A stretch of DNA of 41,758 bases, taken from a virus. The notes under the pieces are model-generated. The model was not told the origin of the DNA. It did not search any database and was given only the letters and a program-made list of their open reading frames with translations. Shown here in pieces: positions 13,921 to 20,973 of the stretch (the stretch's first letter is position 1; every line of letters begins with the position of its first letter). The stretch is from positions 1 to 41,758 of the IMG/VR virus record IMGVR_UViG_3300030020_000050; one strand, written 5' to 3'. Position numbers and translations under genes: made by a program.

Positions 13921-13980
13921 GAAGTCCGCAGTCGGGCTGCCAGACGCCATAAGAGGATCGCCTGGCAGCCTACAGACTTC
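13921..13980 (-). terminator. Long imperfect hairpin at the end of the late operon
   Basis: GGCTGCCAG (13935-13943) pairs with CTGGCAGCC (13962-13970), and three more inner pairs are possible. Outer arms GAAGTC (13921-13926) and GACTTC (13975-13980) also match. It directly follows the stop of the leftward metallophosphoesterase gene. There is no U tract, so it may stabilise or process the 3' end rather than be a simple terminator. From 13801 to 13920 I see nothing clear. Confidence 0.5.
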
Positions 13981-15194
13981 TATGCCGCGACGTTGTAGAC
14001 GTGCGCCCGCCTACGATTCGACCGATCTTCGCCGTCCAGGTAAATCTTCTCGGTCGTGACCAGGCCATGTTTCCTCGCAACGAGCAGGAGACTCTGCTGC
14101 GGGCGTGACCCCGCCTGGATCTGACGGGACAGGTTGTTCGGGCCAACCCAATCCCCGACAATGATGCTCTCGCCGCCGCCGCCATTCGGGATCGACGTAG
14201 GCTGATGGTGGTGGCCCATGATGAGGTAGTCATGGATGATCTCGCTCATCCGGATCAGGCGACCGTCCGCCTTCGCCATCCCATACGCGGGGATCCCCGA
14301 CACGCCTTTGATCTCGTCTCCGTGGATCGTCAGGAACGTGTGGCCCATCGTCTTGAACAGGATCGCGCCGGCCGCTTCATTGACAGCCAGGTCGATCGCC
14401 CCGGCCAGGTCGTTGATGACCAGCTCCCCAAGCAGGTAGTCCCACGAGTAGTCCGCCGGGATCGCGCCAGCCATCTTGCCGCCGACCTTCCCGTGGTTGC
14501 CGGGGACCACATACAGGGCGACCTTCTTCACGCCCAGTTCCCGAGCCTTGGTAATGATCTGCCCGAGGAGGTACGACATCTTCGCGCGGAGGTTCAACAC
14601 CTGCTTGATCGGGTGGAGGCCGAGCTGCCACTCCATGCCCCGGTAGATGCCGTGGCCCTCAACCATGTCGCCGCCGAGGATCAGATGCAGCTCCTCGAAG
14701 TTGACCGACGAGCTGCGGTCCTCCATGTACTCTGTGACCTTCGTGAGATACATCCGGGCGCGCTGGTCGAAGACCTCCTCCGAGAACCCGCCCATGCCGA
14801 ACGGGACATCGACCTTCTGTACGTGCTGCCCGTACTGGATATCGAAGATGGGGAGCACGATCGACCGTGACGGGAGCCTGCTGCTGCGAGGCTTCACGAC
14901 AATCTCCGGGAGACTGACCGGACGCTGAGCGGCCTCGACGACTTCCTGGATCCACTCCTGGCGCCTGCCCTCACGCTCCGAGAGCTGTTTGTTGACCCGC
15001 TTGAGGTCACGGATCTCCTGCTCTTTCGCGGCCGTTGTCAGGTTCGGCGTCTCGTACAGGATCTCGTACAGCTCGTGGTCCGTCTTCGCCCAGCCCCGGA
15101 GGGTTGAGTCAGCGACCTGTAGCTCCGCCGCTGTCGCCCGGATGGATCCACGGTGCTGGAACACGGCTTCTATCTGCTCATTGGTAGGTCTCAT
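13980..15194 (-). CDS. Metallophosphoesterase with N-terminal helix-turn-helix
   Basis: This encodes 404 residues from ATG 15194, with AGGAGG upstream. Residues 1-40 look like a Fis/HTH-type domain (IRATAAELQVADSTLRGWAK). A coiled coil follows (about 55-90). The catalytic domain has DIQYGQH (Asp118), LILGGDMVEG (Asp176), VVPGNHGK (Asn233, His234), TIHGDEIKG and MGHHHQP. This is a calcineurin-like (Mre11/SbcD-type) metallophosphoesterase, although the first motif has Gln where His is common. It could act on DNA ends. Its place as the last gene of the late operon, after the lysozyme, is unusual for a repair enzyme. Confidence 0.88.
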   Translation of the reverse strand: MRPTNEQIEAVFQHRGSIRATAAELQVADSTLRGWAKTDHELYEILYETPNLTTAAKEQEIRDLKRVNKQLSEREGRRQEWIQEVVEAAQRPVSLPEIVVKPRSSRLPSRSIVLPIFDIQYGQHVQKVDVPFGMGGFSEEVFDQRARMYLTKVTEYMEDRSSSVNFEELHLILGGDMVEGHGIYRGMEWQLGLHPIKQVLNLRAKMSYLLGQIITKARELGVKKVALYVVPGNHGKVGGKMAGAIPADYSWDYLLGELVINDLAGAIDLAVNEAAGAILFKTMGHTFLTIHGDEIKGVSGIPAYGMAKADGRLIRMSEIIHDYLIMGHHHQPTSIPNGGGGESIIVGDWVGPNNLSRQIQAGSRPQQSLLLVARKHGLVTTEKIYLDGEDRSNRRRAHVYNVAA

Positions 15195-15213
15195 TGTCCT
15201 CCTAGAACGAAGA

Positions 15214-15243
15214 AAGGCCCCCTGTCGGATGACAGGGGGCCTT
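15214..15243 (-). terminator. Strong hairpin between lysozyme and phosphoesterase genes
   Basis: AAGGCCCCCTGTC (15214-15226) and GACAGGGGGCCTT (15231-15243) form a perfect 13-bp stem with a 4-base loop. Read leftward it is followed by TCTTCGTTC, a moderate U-rich tail. It probably ends much of the late transcript after the lysozyme and lowers expression of the phosphoesterase downstream. Confidence 0.75.
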
Positions 15244-15310
15244 GGGGCATGGGCGTGGCGCGCTTGTGGTTCCGATCAGCCATACCCTACATTGTCGGAC
15301 AAGGGGGGGA

Positions 15311-16054
15311 CTAGTAACCCTTGTGGATCCGGATGTTCACCACGCGACCCTCATGCAGCCAGTACAGGCACATACGTGAGGGCCTCCGTGTGGTACGGCA
15401 ATGGTGCCTGTTGAGCAGGTACCTCAGCTCGGTCCGGAGCCGAATGTCACGGGCCAGGTAGTTCGTGGCCACGCGCGCCGGCGCCTTGAGGAACAACGCC
15501 ACCTCCTGCTGACGGCGACGCTGGAGACCAGAGAGGACAGCACCCCCGGCGTGGTCGTACTGGAGCATCAGCCGGGTCGCAGCCCAATACTGGTGGGACA
15601 CCAGATCCGAGCGGAGCGTGCCGTAGAAGATCCCGGCCCCGAGGTTCCAGGCGAAGCTGTCGAGAGCGTCCACCTGATTCTGGTTCAAGCCAGGGCCAAG
15701 CTCATTGACAGCCCATTGGTATCGGGCTTCCACCAGATATCCCAGCCGGGCCTGAGCGTTCGACTGTGAGATGCACGAGGAACCCGAATGGATCCCTTCC
15801 GTTTCCCCATAGCCACGAGTCCAGACCCCGCCGTAGCTGTCCCAGTAGGGGCAGGACACGAACCCCTCGAACCCCTCGATGAGATGCTCACCATTGACAG
15901 AGATCCGGTAGCCGGGGCTACGGGAGATCGTCTTCGGCGGCGCGGCATACGCATACCCTTCCGGGCGAGCAGCAGACTGGGGGACCGGAGGCTGACTGTT
16001 TGTCCCGCAGCCCGCCACGAACAGGCAGGCGACGAGAGTCAGTAGCCGCTTCAT
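15311..16054 (-). CDS. GH24-type lysozyme (endolysin) with lipoprotein signal
   Basis: This encodes 247 residues from ATG 16054. The N-terminus MKRLLTLVACLFVAGCG is a lipoprotein signal peptide with lipobox VAGC, modified Cys at 16. A Pro/Ala-rich linker follows. The lysozyme core reads HLIEGFEGFVSCPYWDSYGG, VWTRGYGET, with Glu63 and Asp72 nine residues apart as in T4-type lysozymes, and NQNQVDALDSFAWNLG later. It cleaves peptidoglycan glycan strands. A lipobox is unusual for an endolysin; it may anchor the enzyme outside the membrane. The basic C-terminal 50 residues are unassigned. Confidence 0.88.
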   Translation of the reverse strand: MKRLLTLVACLFVAGCGTNSQPPVPQSAARPEGYAYAAPPKTISRSPGYRISVNGEHLIEGFEGFVSCPYWDSYGGVWTRGYGETEGIHSGSSCISQSNAQARLGYLVEARYQWAVNELGPGLNQNQVDALDSFAWNLGAGIFYGTLRSDLVSHQYWAATRLMLQYDHAGGAVLSGLQRRRQQEVALFLKAPARVATNYLARDIRLRTELRYLLNRHHCRTTRRPSRMCLYWLHEGRVVNIRIHKGY

Positions 16055-16488
16055 CCCTGCTGCGTCTGACCCGCAGGAGTGGTCGGGGCAGGAGCGTCTT
16101 CGCTCGTGACCACCTGCGTCTGACCCGAGCTGTTGTCGATCGGAGCGTCTTCACTCACGACAACCTGCGTCTGAGTCGGCTCAGTTTCATTGTCGGGGAG
16201 CACGGCGGTACGAGGCATCGCGGCGGCAATAGCCTGGCCGTCCAGCGAGGCGGTGATGACGTGACTCTGTTTCAGCCACCGTTCGGCGTCCTCGAATACC
16301 TGCCAGCCATGCAGCCACTTGAGGGCAGCGGCAGAAGCAGACGTGGCAACCGTGATCTCGATGGCGGTGATGTCGCCAGCCGAAGGGACCGGCAGTCCGG
16401 GGAAGTTCTTGGCGAGCCACCCGGCAGCGATACCAGAGCCGAGTGCGAACAGCGGGGTGAGCAGAGCGACAATGCGATTAGTCTTCAT
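16051..16488 (-). CDS. Putative holin
   Basis: This encodes 145 residues from ATG 16488, overlapping the lysozyme gene by 4 bases. Two hydrophobic segments lie at about 7-28 (IVALLTPLFALGSGIAAGWL) and 42-60 (AIEITVATSASAAALKWL). The C-terminal half is hydrophilic and holds two near-copies of TQVVxSEDAP. Position directly before the lysozyme and the two spans support a holin, which makes the membrane lesion at lysis. No holin family is matched by sequence with certainty. Confidence 0.65.
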   Translation of the reverse strand: MKTNRIVALLTPLFALGSGIAAGWLAKNFPGLPVPSAGDITAIEITVATSASAAALKWLHGWQVFEDAERWLKQSHVITASLDGQAIAAAMPRTAVLPDNETEPTQTQVVVSEDAPIDNSSGQTQVVTSEDAPAPTTPAGQTQQG

Positions 16489-16496
16489 GTGGCCTC

Positions 16497-17201
16497 CTAG
16501 AGGTCGGTGACAACGTCAGCTTCGCCCGCTTCGCGCAGGAGAAAGTCCAACGTCTCGGAGGGGAGCCAGACCACCTGCGGGTAGTCGGTTCCCCACGAAT
16601 TGAGGAGAGGTACTGCCCAAGCACCGGGGCGCCCGAGTGCGGTGAGGACTTCCTGCGTGTCCTGTGTCCACCTGTGAACCGTTGCCAGCTTTTCAGCCGG
16701 CCCGTCAGCCTGCGCGTTGCGTTCAGCGACCAGGGCTTTCTGCGGACGGATCCCGTCAGCTTCGAGCACCCTGACAACCGAGTGATTCGTAGTACCCTCG
16801 CCTTCGGGGTACGTGCCGTCCATCTTTCTTGCCTCGTCGTACAGCAGCAGGGCGTCATACGTGACGCCGTGGATCAACGTCTGAGCGTGAGCGTGGCCGA
16901 AGCCCTCACACGCCCCTTCCTGCCCCTGGTTGTAGAACGTCTGCCAAGCGGCCTGGAGGAGTTTCACCTGGCCCATCGCAGCGAGACATGTGCAATGTCC
17001 ACCGCGAGCGGGAGACTTGATTTCCTTCACGAACGGCAGATGCCACGAGCCGTCCGCAGTCTGTTTCGGGGTGTCGAACTCGGGGAACCAGAGCGTGCCG
17101 ATTGTCGCCGGAGTCGGGACAGTCGGAGGTGCAGCGCTCAGCGGTTTCGCCGCGATGTGGTCGAAGTTGTCAGGCGTCAGCCTTCCGAGAGACCGGATCA
17201 T
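16497..17201 (-). CDS. Papain-like (C1-type) cysteine peptidase homologue
   Basis: This encodes 234 residues from ATG 17201, chosen because GGGAG is five bases upstream; GTG 17207 would add two residues. NQGQEGACEGFGHAHA has the catalytic-Cys pattern of papain-like peptidases (Cys98). LLNSWGTDY near residue 200 is the Asn-Ser-Trp-Gly motif, and WLPSETLDFLL follows as in the family. The usual Gly-His-Ala before NSWG is absent; the segment reads RPGAWAVPLLNSWG. It may be inactive or use another His. It sits inside the lysis cassette, so peptidoglycan peptide cleavage is one idea; a virion role is another. Confidence 0.7.
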   Translation of the reverse strand: MIRSLGRLTPDNFDHIAAKPLSAAPPTVPTPATIGTLWFPEFDTPKQTADGSWHLPFVKEIKSPARGGHCTCLAAMGQVKLLQAAWQTFYNQGQEGACEGFGHAHAQTLIHGVTYDALLLYDEARKMDGTYPEGEGTTNHSVVRVLEADGIRPQKALVAERNAQADGPAEKLATVHRWTQDTQEVLTALGRPGAWAVPLLNSWGTDYPQVVWLPSETLDFLLREAGEADVVTDL

Positions 17202-17460
17202 TGTCACTCCCTATGTGGATCACGCCGTCGTTCGGCACGCCCGGGTGGTGTATGTGGCAGAACTTGAGGTGGTCGTGCGTGAACCGGCCCATCTTGTGAC
17301 AGCCCGTCTCGTGACATTCGACATGGTGGTATGCACCGCCGAGGAGACCGATGAGGGCGCCGAGCTGGAGCACGGTGAGGAGTTCCATCCAGCTCGTGAT
17401 GACGACCGGCTGGCCGGCCTGCGGAGCCTGGCTGATGAAGTGCAGCGTCGCCAGTATCAA
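17170..17460 (-). CDS. Cys/His-rich single-span membrane protein
   Basis: The frame supports 96 residues from TTG 17460, which overlaps the previous TGA; ATG 17388 would give 72. A hydrophobic segment (MELLTVLQLGALIGLLGGAY) precedes a cluster of Cys and His (HHVECHETGCHKMG, then HDHLKFCHIHHP), likely one zinc site on the side of the membrane facing the C-terminus. Small phage proteins of this layout are known in lysis regions. It probably works with the neighbouring holin-like proteins. The start is uncertain. Confidence 0.6.
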   Translation of the reverse strand: MILATLHFISQAPQAGQPVVITSWMELLTVLQLGALIGLLGGAYHHVECHETGCHKMGRFTHDHLKFCHIHHPGVPNDGVIHIGSDNDPVSRKADA

Positions 17461-17759
17461 TGGGCCGTCGCCATCACGTAGACGAGGTAGCCGAGCGCAG
17501 CGGAAGCTGTGCAGGCAGTCCATATCTTTGCGATGAACGCACCGGCGCCTTCGCTCCGAGCTTCGCCTCGCTCAAGGGCAGAGATGCGAGCCTCCACCGC
17601 GATACGGCCAGCCTCACGAGCAGCGTCGAGCCGCTCAATGTCAGCACGGTCCGCCTTCGCGTCGAGCTTCGAGGTCATCACCGCGAGAGCGGTGTCGAGC
17701 TTCTGCTCAAGGCGTGCGAGGGTTTCCGACAGTAGCTGCCAAGCCTGGGCTTCGGTCAT
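17457..17759 (-). CDS. XhlA-like coiled-coil/membrane protein
   Basis: This encodes 100 residues; the ATG at 17759 overlaps the previous TGA. A long coiled coil (LLSETLARLEQKLDTALAVM through ARISALERGEARSEG) is followed by one C-terminal span (WTACTASAALGYLVYVMATA). This is the plan of haemolysin XhlA-type proteins that help holins in some Gram-positive phages. Function is inferred from layout and position at the start of the lysis cassette. Confidence 0.62.
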   Translation of the reverse strand: MTEAQAWQLLSETLARLEQKLDTALAVMTSKLDAKADRADIERLDAAREAGRIAVEARISALERGEARSEGAGAFIAKIWTACTASAALGYLVYVMATAH

Positions 17760-18376
17760 CAGTACCCCGCCGCAATGTAGTTCACATTGATTTGCTGCTC
17801 GACGTTGTTGTCGATTACCACACGCCCCGCTCCGGCGGATTCCACCGAGGCGGCAGCGAGGTCCATGCCCGCGTTGTTGACAGTACCGTAAGCCACGGCA
17901 ACAAAGCTGACACAGGCAGTCGGAAAGGTGTAGCTCAGAGGGATGCTGGATTCAAGCCAGCCTGCGGAGCGCGCTCCGAGGTTATGTGCCCCGGCCTGGA
18001 TTTTCAGGGCTGTCCCATTGTCAGCGATGAGGTTGGCTTCGATCTTCCCGCGAGTGACGGCTTCCGGCTCAAGCTGAGACGTGCCAACCGATTCGGCGGC
18101 AAGCTGGGTCGCCGTGATGCCAGAGTTCACCGCGATCCAGTTGGTCCCGTTGTCCCACCAGACAATGCCGTTGTTCGCGGTAGTCGTGTCACCCTGTACC
18201 ACGTACAGCCGGCCGCGCGTGTAGGGGGCGCCCGGACGTGCAGCCAGGGTGCCCTGCCCACCTTCGACATCATTGTCGAGCGCTTCCGCCAGGGCCTCCA
18301 TGTCCGTAGCGACTTTCGGAGCATCCGTGGTTTTCGGATACGGCAACGAGCGCCGCGTAGTTTTACCTGTAGCCAT
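17759..18376 (-). CDS. Tail fibre or fibre-tip protein (putative)
   Basis: This encodes 205 residues from ATG 18376, with GAGGGG upstream. It has features of phage fibre proteins: KVATDMEALAEALDNDVEGG, RLYVVQGDTTTANNGIVWWD, GTNWIAVNSG, then a beta-rich C-terminus (GWLESSIPLSYTFPTA). It lies directly after the tail protein I homologue, where fibres are usually encoded. It may bind the host surface or form an adaptor for another fibre. No chaperone gene is seen. Confidence 0.65.
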   Translation of the reverse strand: MATGKTTRRSLPYPKTTDAPKVATDMEALAEALDNDVEGGQGTLAARPGAPYTRGRLYVVQGDTTTANNGIVWWDNGTNWIAVNSGITATQLAAESVGTSQLEPEAVTRGKIEANLIADNGTALKIQAGAHNLGARSAGWLESSIPLSYTFPTACVSFVAVAYGTVNNAGMDLAAASVESAGAGRVVIDNNVEQQINVNYIAAGY

Positions 18377-18386
18377 CAGCTACCCC

Positions 18387-19034
18387 TCATTTCGCCGGTT
18401 CGAGTTCGACATCTTTGTACGTGGTGTGCGCGGCTTCCGTCAGCGCGTAAGTCGCGTGAGCCGCTTCCAGGGTCAGGTACTCGCCGCCCGTAACAGTCAC
18501 GTAGGTGAGGTTCACCCATGCCGGTACCATCGACAGGATCGCAGTCAAGGTCGCCAGTTCGCTCGGGGTTTCCGAAGCGTTCGTAGCGACGAAGAGCTGG
18601 AACGGTTCGCCGCCGTACATTGGATAGACCGTCACCGTTTTGGATCCCGTCAACGTGGACTTGGCAATCAGTTCGATGCCTTCCACCGTGCCCCTCAGAT
18701 AGTTCAAGGGGTTCGAGATCCACGTCCGGGCCAGAGCTGTTTGGCCCGAAGCGATGGTGCGTTCCATCAGTTCCGAGCTGATCCCGACGAACTGCCCCAG
18801 CCACGGTAGCCACGCGGCAGGCACCAGGGAGGGCGTGAACAGGATGGCGAACGGAGGCAGGTTCAGCGTTTCGTTGATCTGCACGATTTCCGCAGCCGGG
18901 TCCAGCATGGCCGCGAGAGCGCTGACGAAATACCAGCCGGCCCAGCCGTGGGCGGAGTCCGTTTTGAAGAACGTAGGCGCGAGCTGTTCGTACAGGCGCC
19001 CGCCTGTTTCTGTGAGCGTGCCGGGTTCCGCCAT
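18387..19034 (-). CDS. Baseplate protein I-like (P2 gpI/Mu gp48 type)
   Basis: This encodes 215 residues from ATG 19034, with GAAGGG upstream. RLYEQLAPTFFKTDSAHGWA, then SLVPAAWLPWLGQFVG and ARTWISNPLNYLRGTVEGI follow the pattern of tail protein I family members, which join the baseplate wedge to the fibres. The C-terminal 70 residues are Thr-rich and may form the fibre attachment. The order gp25, J, I, fibre is conserved in contractile phages. Confidence 0.8.
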   Translation of the reverse strand: MAEPGTLTETGGRLYEQLAPTFFKTDSAHGWAGWYFVSALAAMLDPAAEIVQINETLNLPPFAILFTPSLVPAAWLPWLGQFVGISSELMERTIASGQTALARTWISNPLNYLRGTVEGIELIAKSTLTGSKTVTVYPMYGGEPFQLFVATNASETPSELATLTAILSMVPAWVNLTYVTVTGGEYLTLEAAHATYALTEAAHTTYKDVELEPAK

Positions 19035-19037
19035 GAG

Positions 19038-20384
19038 TTACCCTTCTTTGACTTCGAGGGTTAGCGTGCCGAGTTTCGGCAGGGCCACCACGCCGGTCAT
19101 TGTCACGTCGGAGGTGCCACCGTTCAGCTTGAGTTCCGCGACATAGTGAACGCCGGAGACACGAAGGATGCTCGCCTCAGCATTGACAATCCGGACCACC
19201 GGGTCGTTGTTCCATTCCTGGGTCGCGCGGCCCGGAGGCTGACCCCAGTAGGCAGGATTCAGGAACGTGGTAATGGCTTCTTCGATCGCAGCTTTCATCG
19301 CGGCCATCGTCGTGCCGGGCCAGGCGTAGACCTTGGCTTCCACGTTGATCGTGGATTCGGTCGGGGCCAGGACGTTGTAGGAGACGCCGACGAGGAGCTG
19401 TTTGGCGATTTCGGCCTGGAGCGCGGCACGTTCCCCCGAGCTGAGGCCCACGCCGGCGGCGTTGCCAACCCACGAGGCGACATACCCAGCGTTGCCGACC
19501 GTGCCGGTGAACGTCAGGCTGTTCGCTTTCGATTCGGTCGCGGCGTTGTTCAGGGTGACAGCCGTGCCGCTGACGATCGCCGTTACATACGTGCTCGCAG
19601 GGATCCCCGGACCAGTCACCGCAGTCCCGACAATGATCGTCGCCGTGGAAGGCAGGCCCGTGACAGCGGTCGTACTGTTCAGCGTGCCCGTAGCCACATA
19701 GGTGCCGGTCGGGTTGTAGCCCGCCTTCGAGAACGCGCGGCCCACGCCGGTCTTCGTGAGGAGCAGCCTGGAGAAGTCCGTGGACGTGATCGGCTTCGGA
19801 GACTGGAGGGCCAGCTCTTCGGTGACGCGAGTCAGGTACGCAGCGTCCGTCTCTGCTTCGGTGCCGCCGTTCGTAGCAGACGCCAGAGTCACGCCCGAGA
19901 TGTACGCCAGGGGGGACGCGAGTTCCACGATCGAGCCGGTGATGCCATTCGCCGCCGTACCCGGTTCGAGGGCACGCACAGGCACACCAGAGACCATCGT
20001 GGCGGTCGCAGCGATCGTCGCGGCTTCCGTCGTTTCAAACGCACGCCGAGCACCACCACCGTCGAGCCAGACGCCGACAGTCCCCGAGGGGATCACATGG
20101 CCCAGCGAGTCCGTGGCGGTCCACGTTGTCAGGCCCGAGGCGAAGGCTTCTTCGACCGGGGGGATGTTGGCAATGTTCGCGCCGAAGAACCGGAAGATGT
20201 TGGTAGCCCCATCCGCCGCAGCTTCGTTGAGCTGAGCGCCGATCTCCGAGACCGCACCGCCGATCCGGTAGTCCAGGGCACCTTCCGCCGCAGCCCAGCC
20301 GGGGAACGCCGTCTGCATGTTGAGCACGAAGCCCGCAAGCAGCGTGGCCGGCGAGAGTATGAAGGGCGGCGAGAGGTATTCCAT
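19038..20384 (-). CDS. Baseplate protein J-like
   Basis: This encodes 448 residues from ATG 20384, which overlaps the gp25 stop (ATGA); the longer upstream reading is out of context. The sequence matches the J-like/gp6 baseplate wedge family: GWAAAEGALDYRI, GVPVRALEPGTAANGITG, GTEAETDAAYLTRV near the centre, and INVEAKVYAWPGTTMAAMK before the end. A Thr-rich insert (ATGTLNSTTAVTGLPSTAT) near the middle looks like an extra beta domain absent from short J proteins. It forms the wedge ring of the baseplate. Confidence 0.87.
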   Translation of the reverse strand: MEYLSPPFILSPATLLAGFVLNMQTAFPGWAAAEGALDYRIGGAVSEIGAQLNEAAADGATNIFRFFGANIANIPPVEEAFASGLTTWTATDSLGHVIPSGTVGVWLDGGGARRAFETTEAATIAATATMVSGVPVRALEPGTAANGITGSIVELASPLAYISGVTLASATNGGTEAETDAAYLTRVTEELALQSPKPITSTDFSRLLLTKTGVGRAFSKAGYNPTGTYVATGTLNSTTAVTGLPSTATIIVGTAVTGPGIPASTYVTAIVSGTAVTLNNAATESKANSLTFTGTVGNAGYVASWVGNAAGVGLSSGERAALQAEIAKQLLVGVSYNVLAPTESTINVEAKVYAWPGTTMAAMKAAIEEAITTFLNPAYWGQPPGRATQEWNNDPVVRIVNAEASILRVSGVHYVAELKLNGGTSDVTMTGVVALPKLGTLTLEVKEG

Positions 20385-20695
20385 CAGACCCCGATCTGGA
20401 GGTTGGCGTTGACAATTGCCGAGTCGAGGACGGTCGGGTTCAGTTCGGCAAGCACCTTCGCTCGCGGCTCCCACCTGGAGATCGGGCCAAGGATCCGCTG
20501 CCGGTTGATCGGCTCCTGCTCGAACGTGAGATCAGGCAGACCGAATTCGGGTGCGTCGTTGAACTGGCCCGGTTCCGTAGCGCAGACAGCGAAGACGCAG
20601 TTGGCAACGTCTTCCACCGAGGACTGTTCGACAACAGCGGCGCTACCGTTGAAGTACCGGAACGGCAGGTCGAAGTGGGGGACTGAGACGGACAT
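20384..20695 (-). CDS. gp25-like baseplate wedge protein
   Basis: This encodes 103 residues from ATG 20695. It matches the GPW/gp25 family in length and in the core (VEDVANCVFAVCATEPGQF, APEFGLPDLTF). gp25-like proteins anchor the baseplate and start sheath polymerisation. The C-terminus overlaps the start of gene J. The conserved EPR of other members appears as SRWEPRAKV. Confidence 0.85.
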   Translation of the reverse strand: MSVSVPHFDLPFRYFNGSAAVVEQSSVEDVANCVFAVCATEPGQFNDAPEFGLPDLTFEQEPINRQRILGPISRWEPRAKVLAELNPTVLDSAIVNANLQIGV

Positions 20696-20703
20696 GTAGC
20701 CTC

Positions 20704-20964
20704 CTAGAAGCTGACAACCCAGGGCACCCTTTCCTCGTCGAAGAGAACCAGGACCGTGGCACCGGGCGCGATGGTCCCGGTTTTGATTTTCGCCATGTAA
20801 GGCTGAGAGATGCTGATGGCCGGGATTGTCACCTTCACCCAGCCACCAGAGGAGGCAGCCAGGGCTACCGCTTTGTAAGCGGAGCCCTGGCTCAGACCAT
20901 CGTCTGCGGCGCCAAGCGCCGGCCCGTGAGTGCGATCATGGGGCTGTCGTTGACGGCGTATCAC
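20704..20964 (-). CDS. Baseplate spike/OB-fold protein (gpV-like, putative)
   Basis: This encodes 86 residues from GTG 20964, with AGGAG six or seven bases upstream. The protein reads KAVALAASSGGWVKVTIPAI and IAPGATVLVLFDEERVPWV, a small beta barrel with the pattern of the OB domain of gp5/gpV spike proteins and of other baseplate hub plugs. It lacks a long beta helix. It lies between hub and gp25, as spike proteins do. The family match is by pattern only. Confidence 0.6.
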   Translation of the reverse strand: MIRRQRQPHDRTHGPALGAADDGLSQGSAYKAVALAASSGGWVKVTIPAISISQPYMAKIKTGTIAPGATVLVLFDEERVPWVVSF

Positions 20965-20973
20965 GAGCGACTC

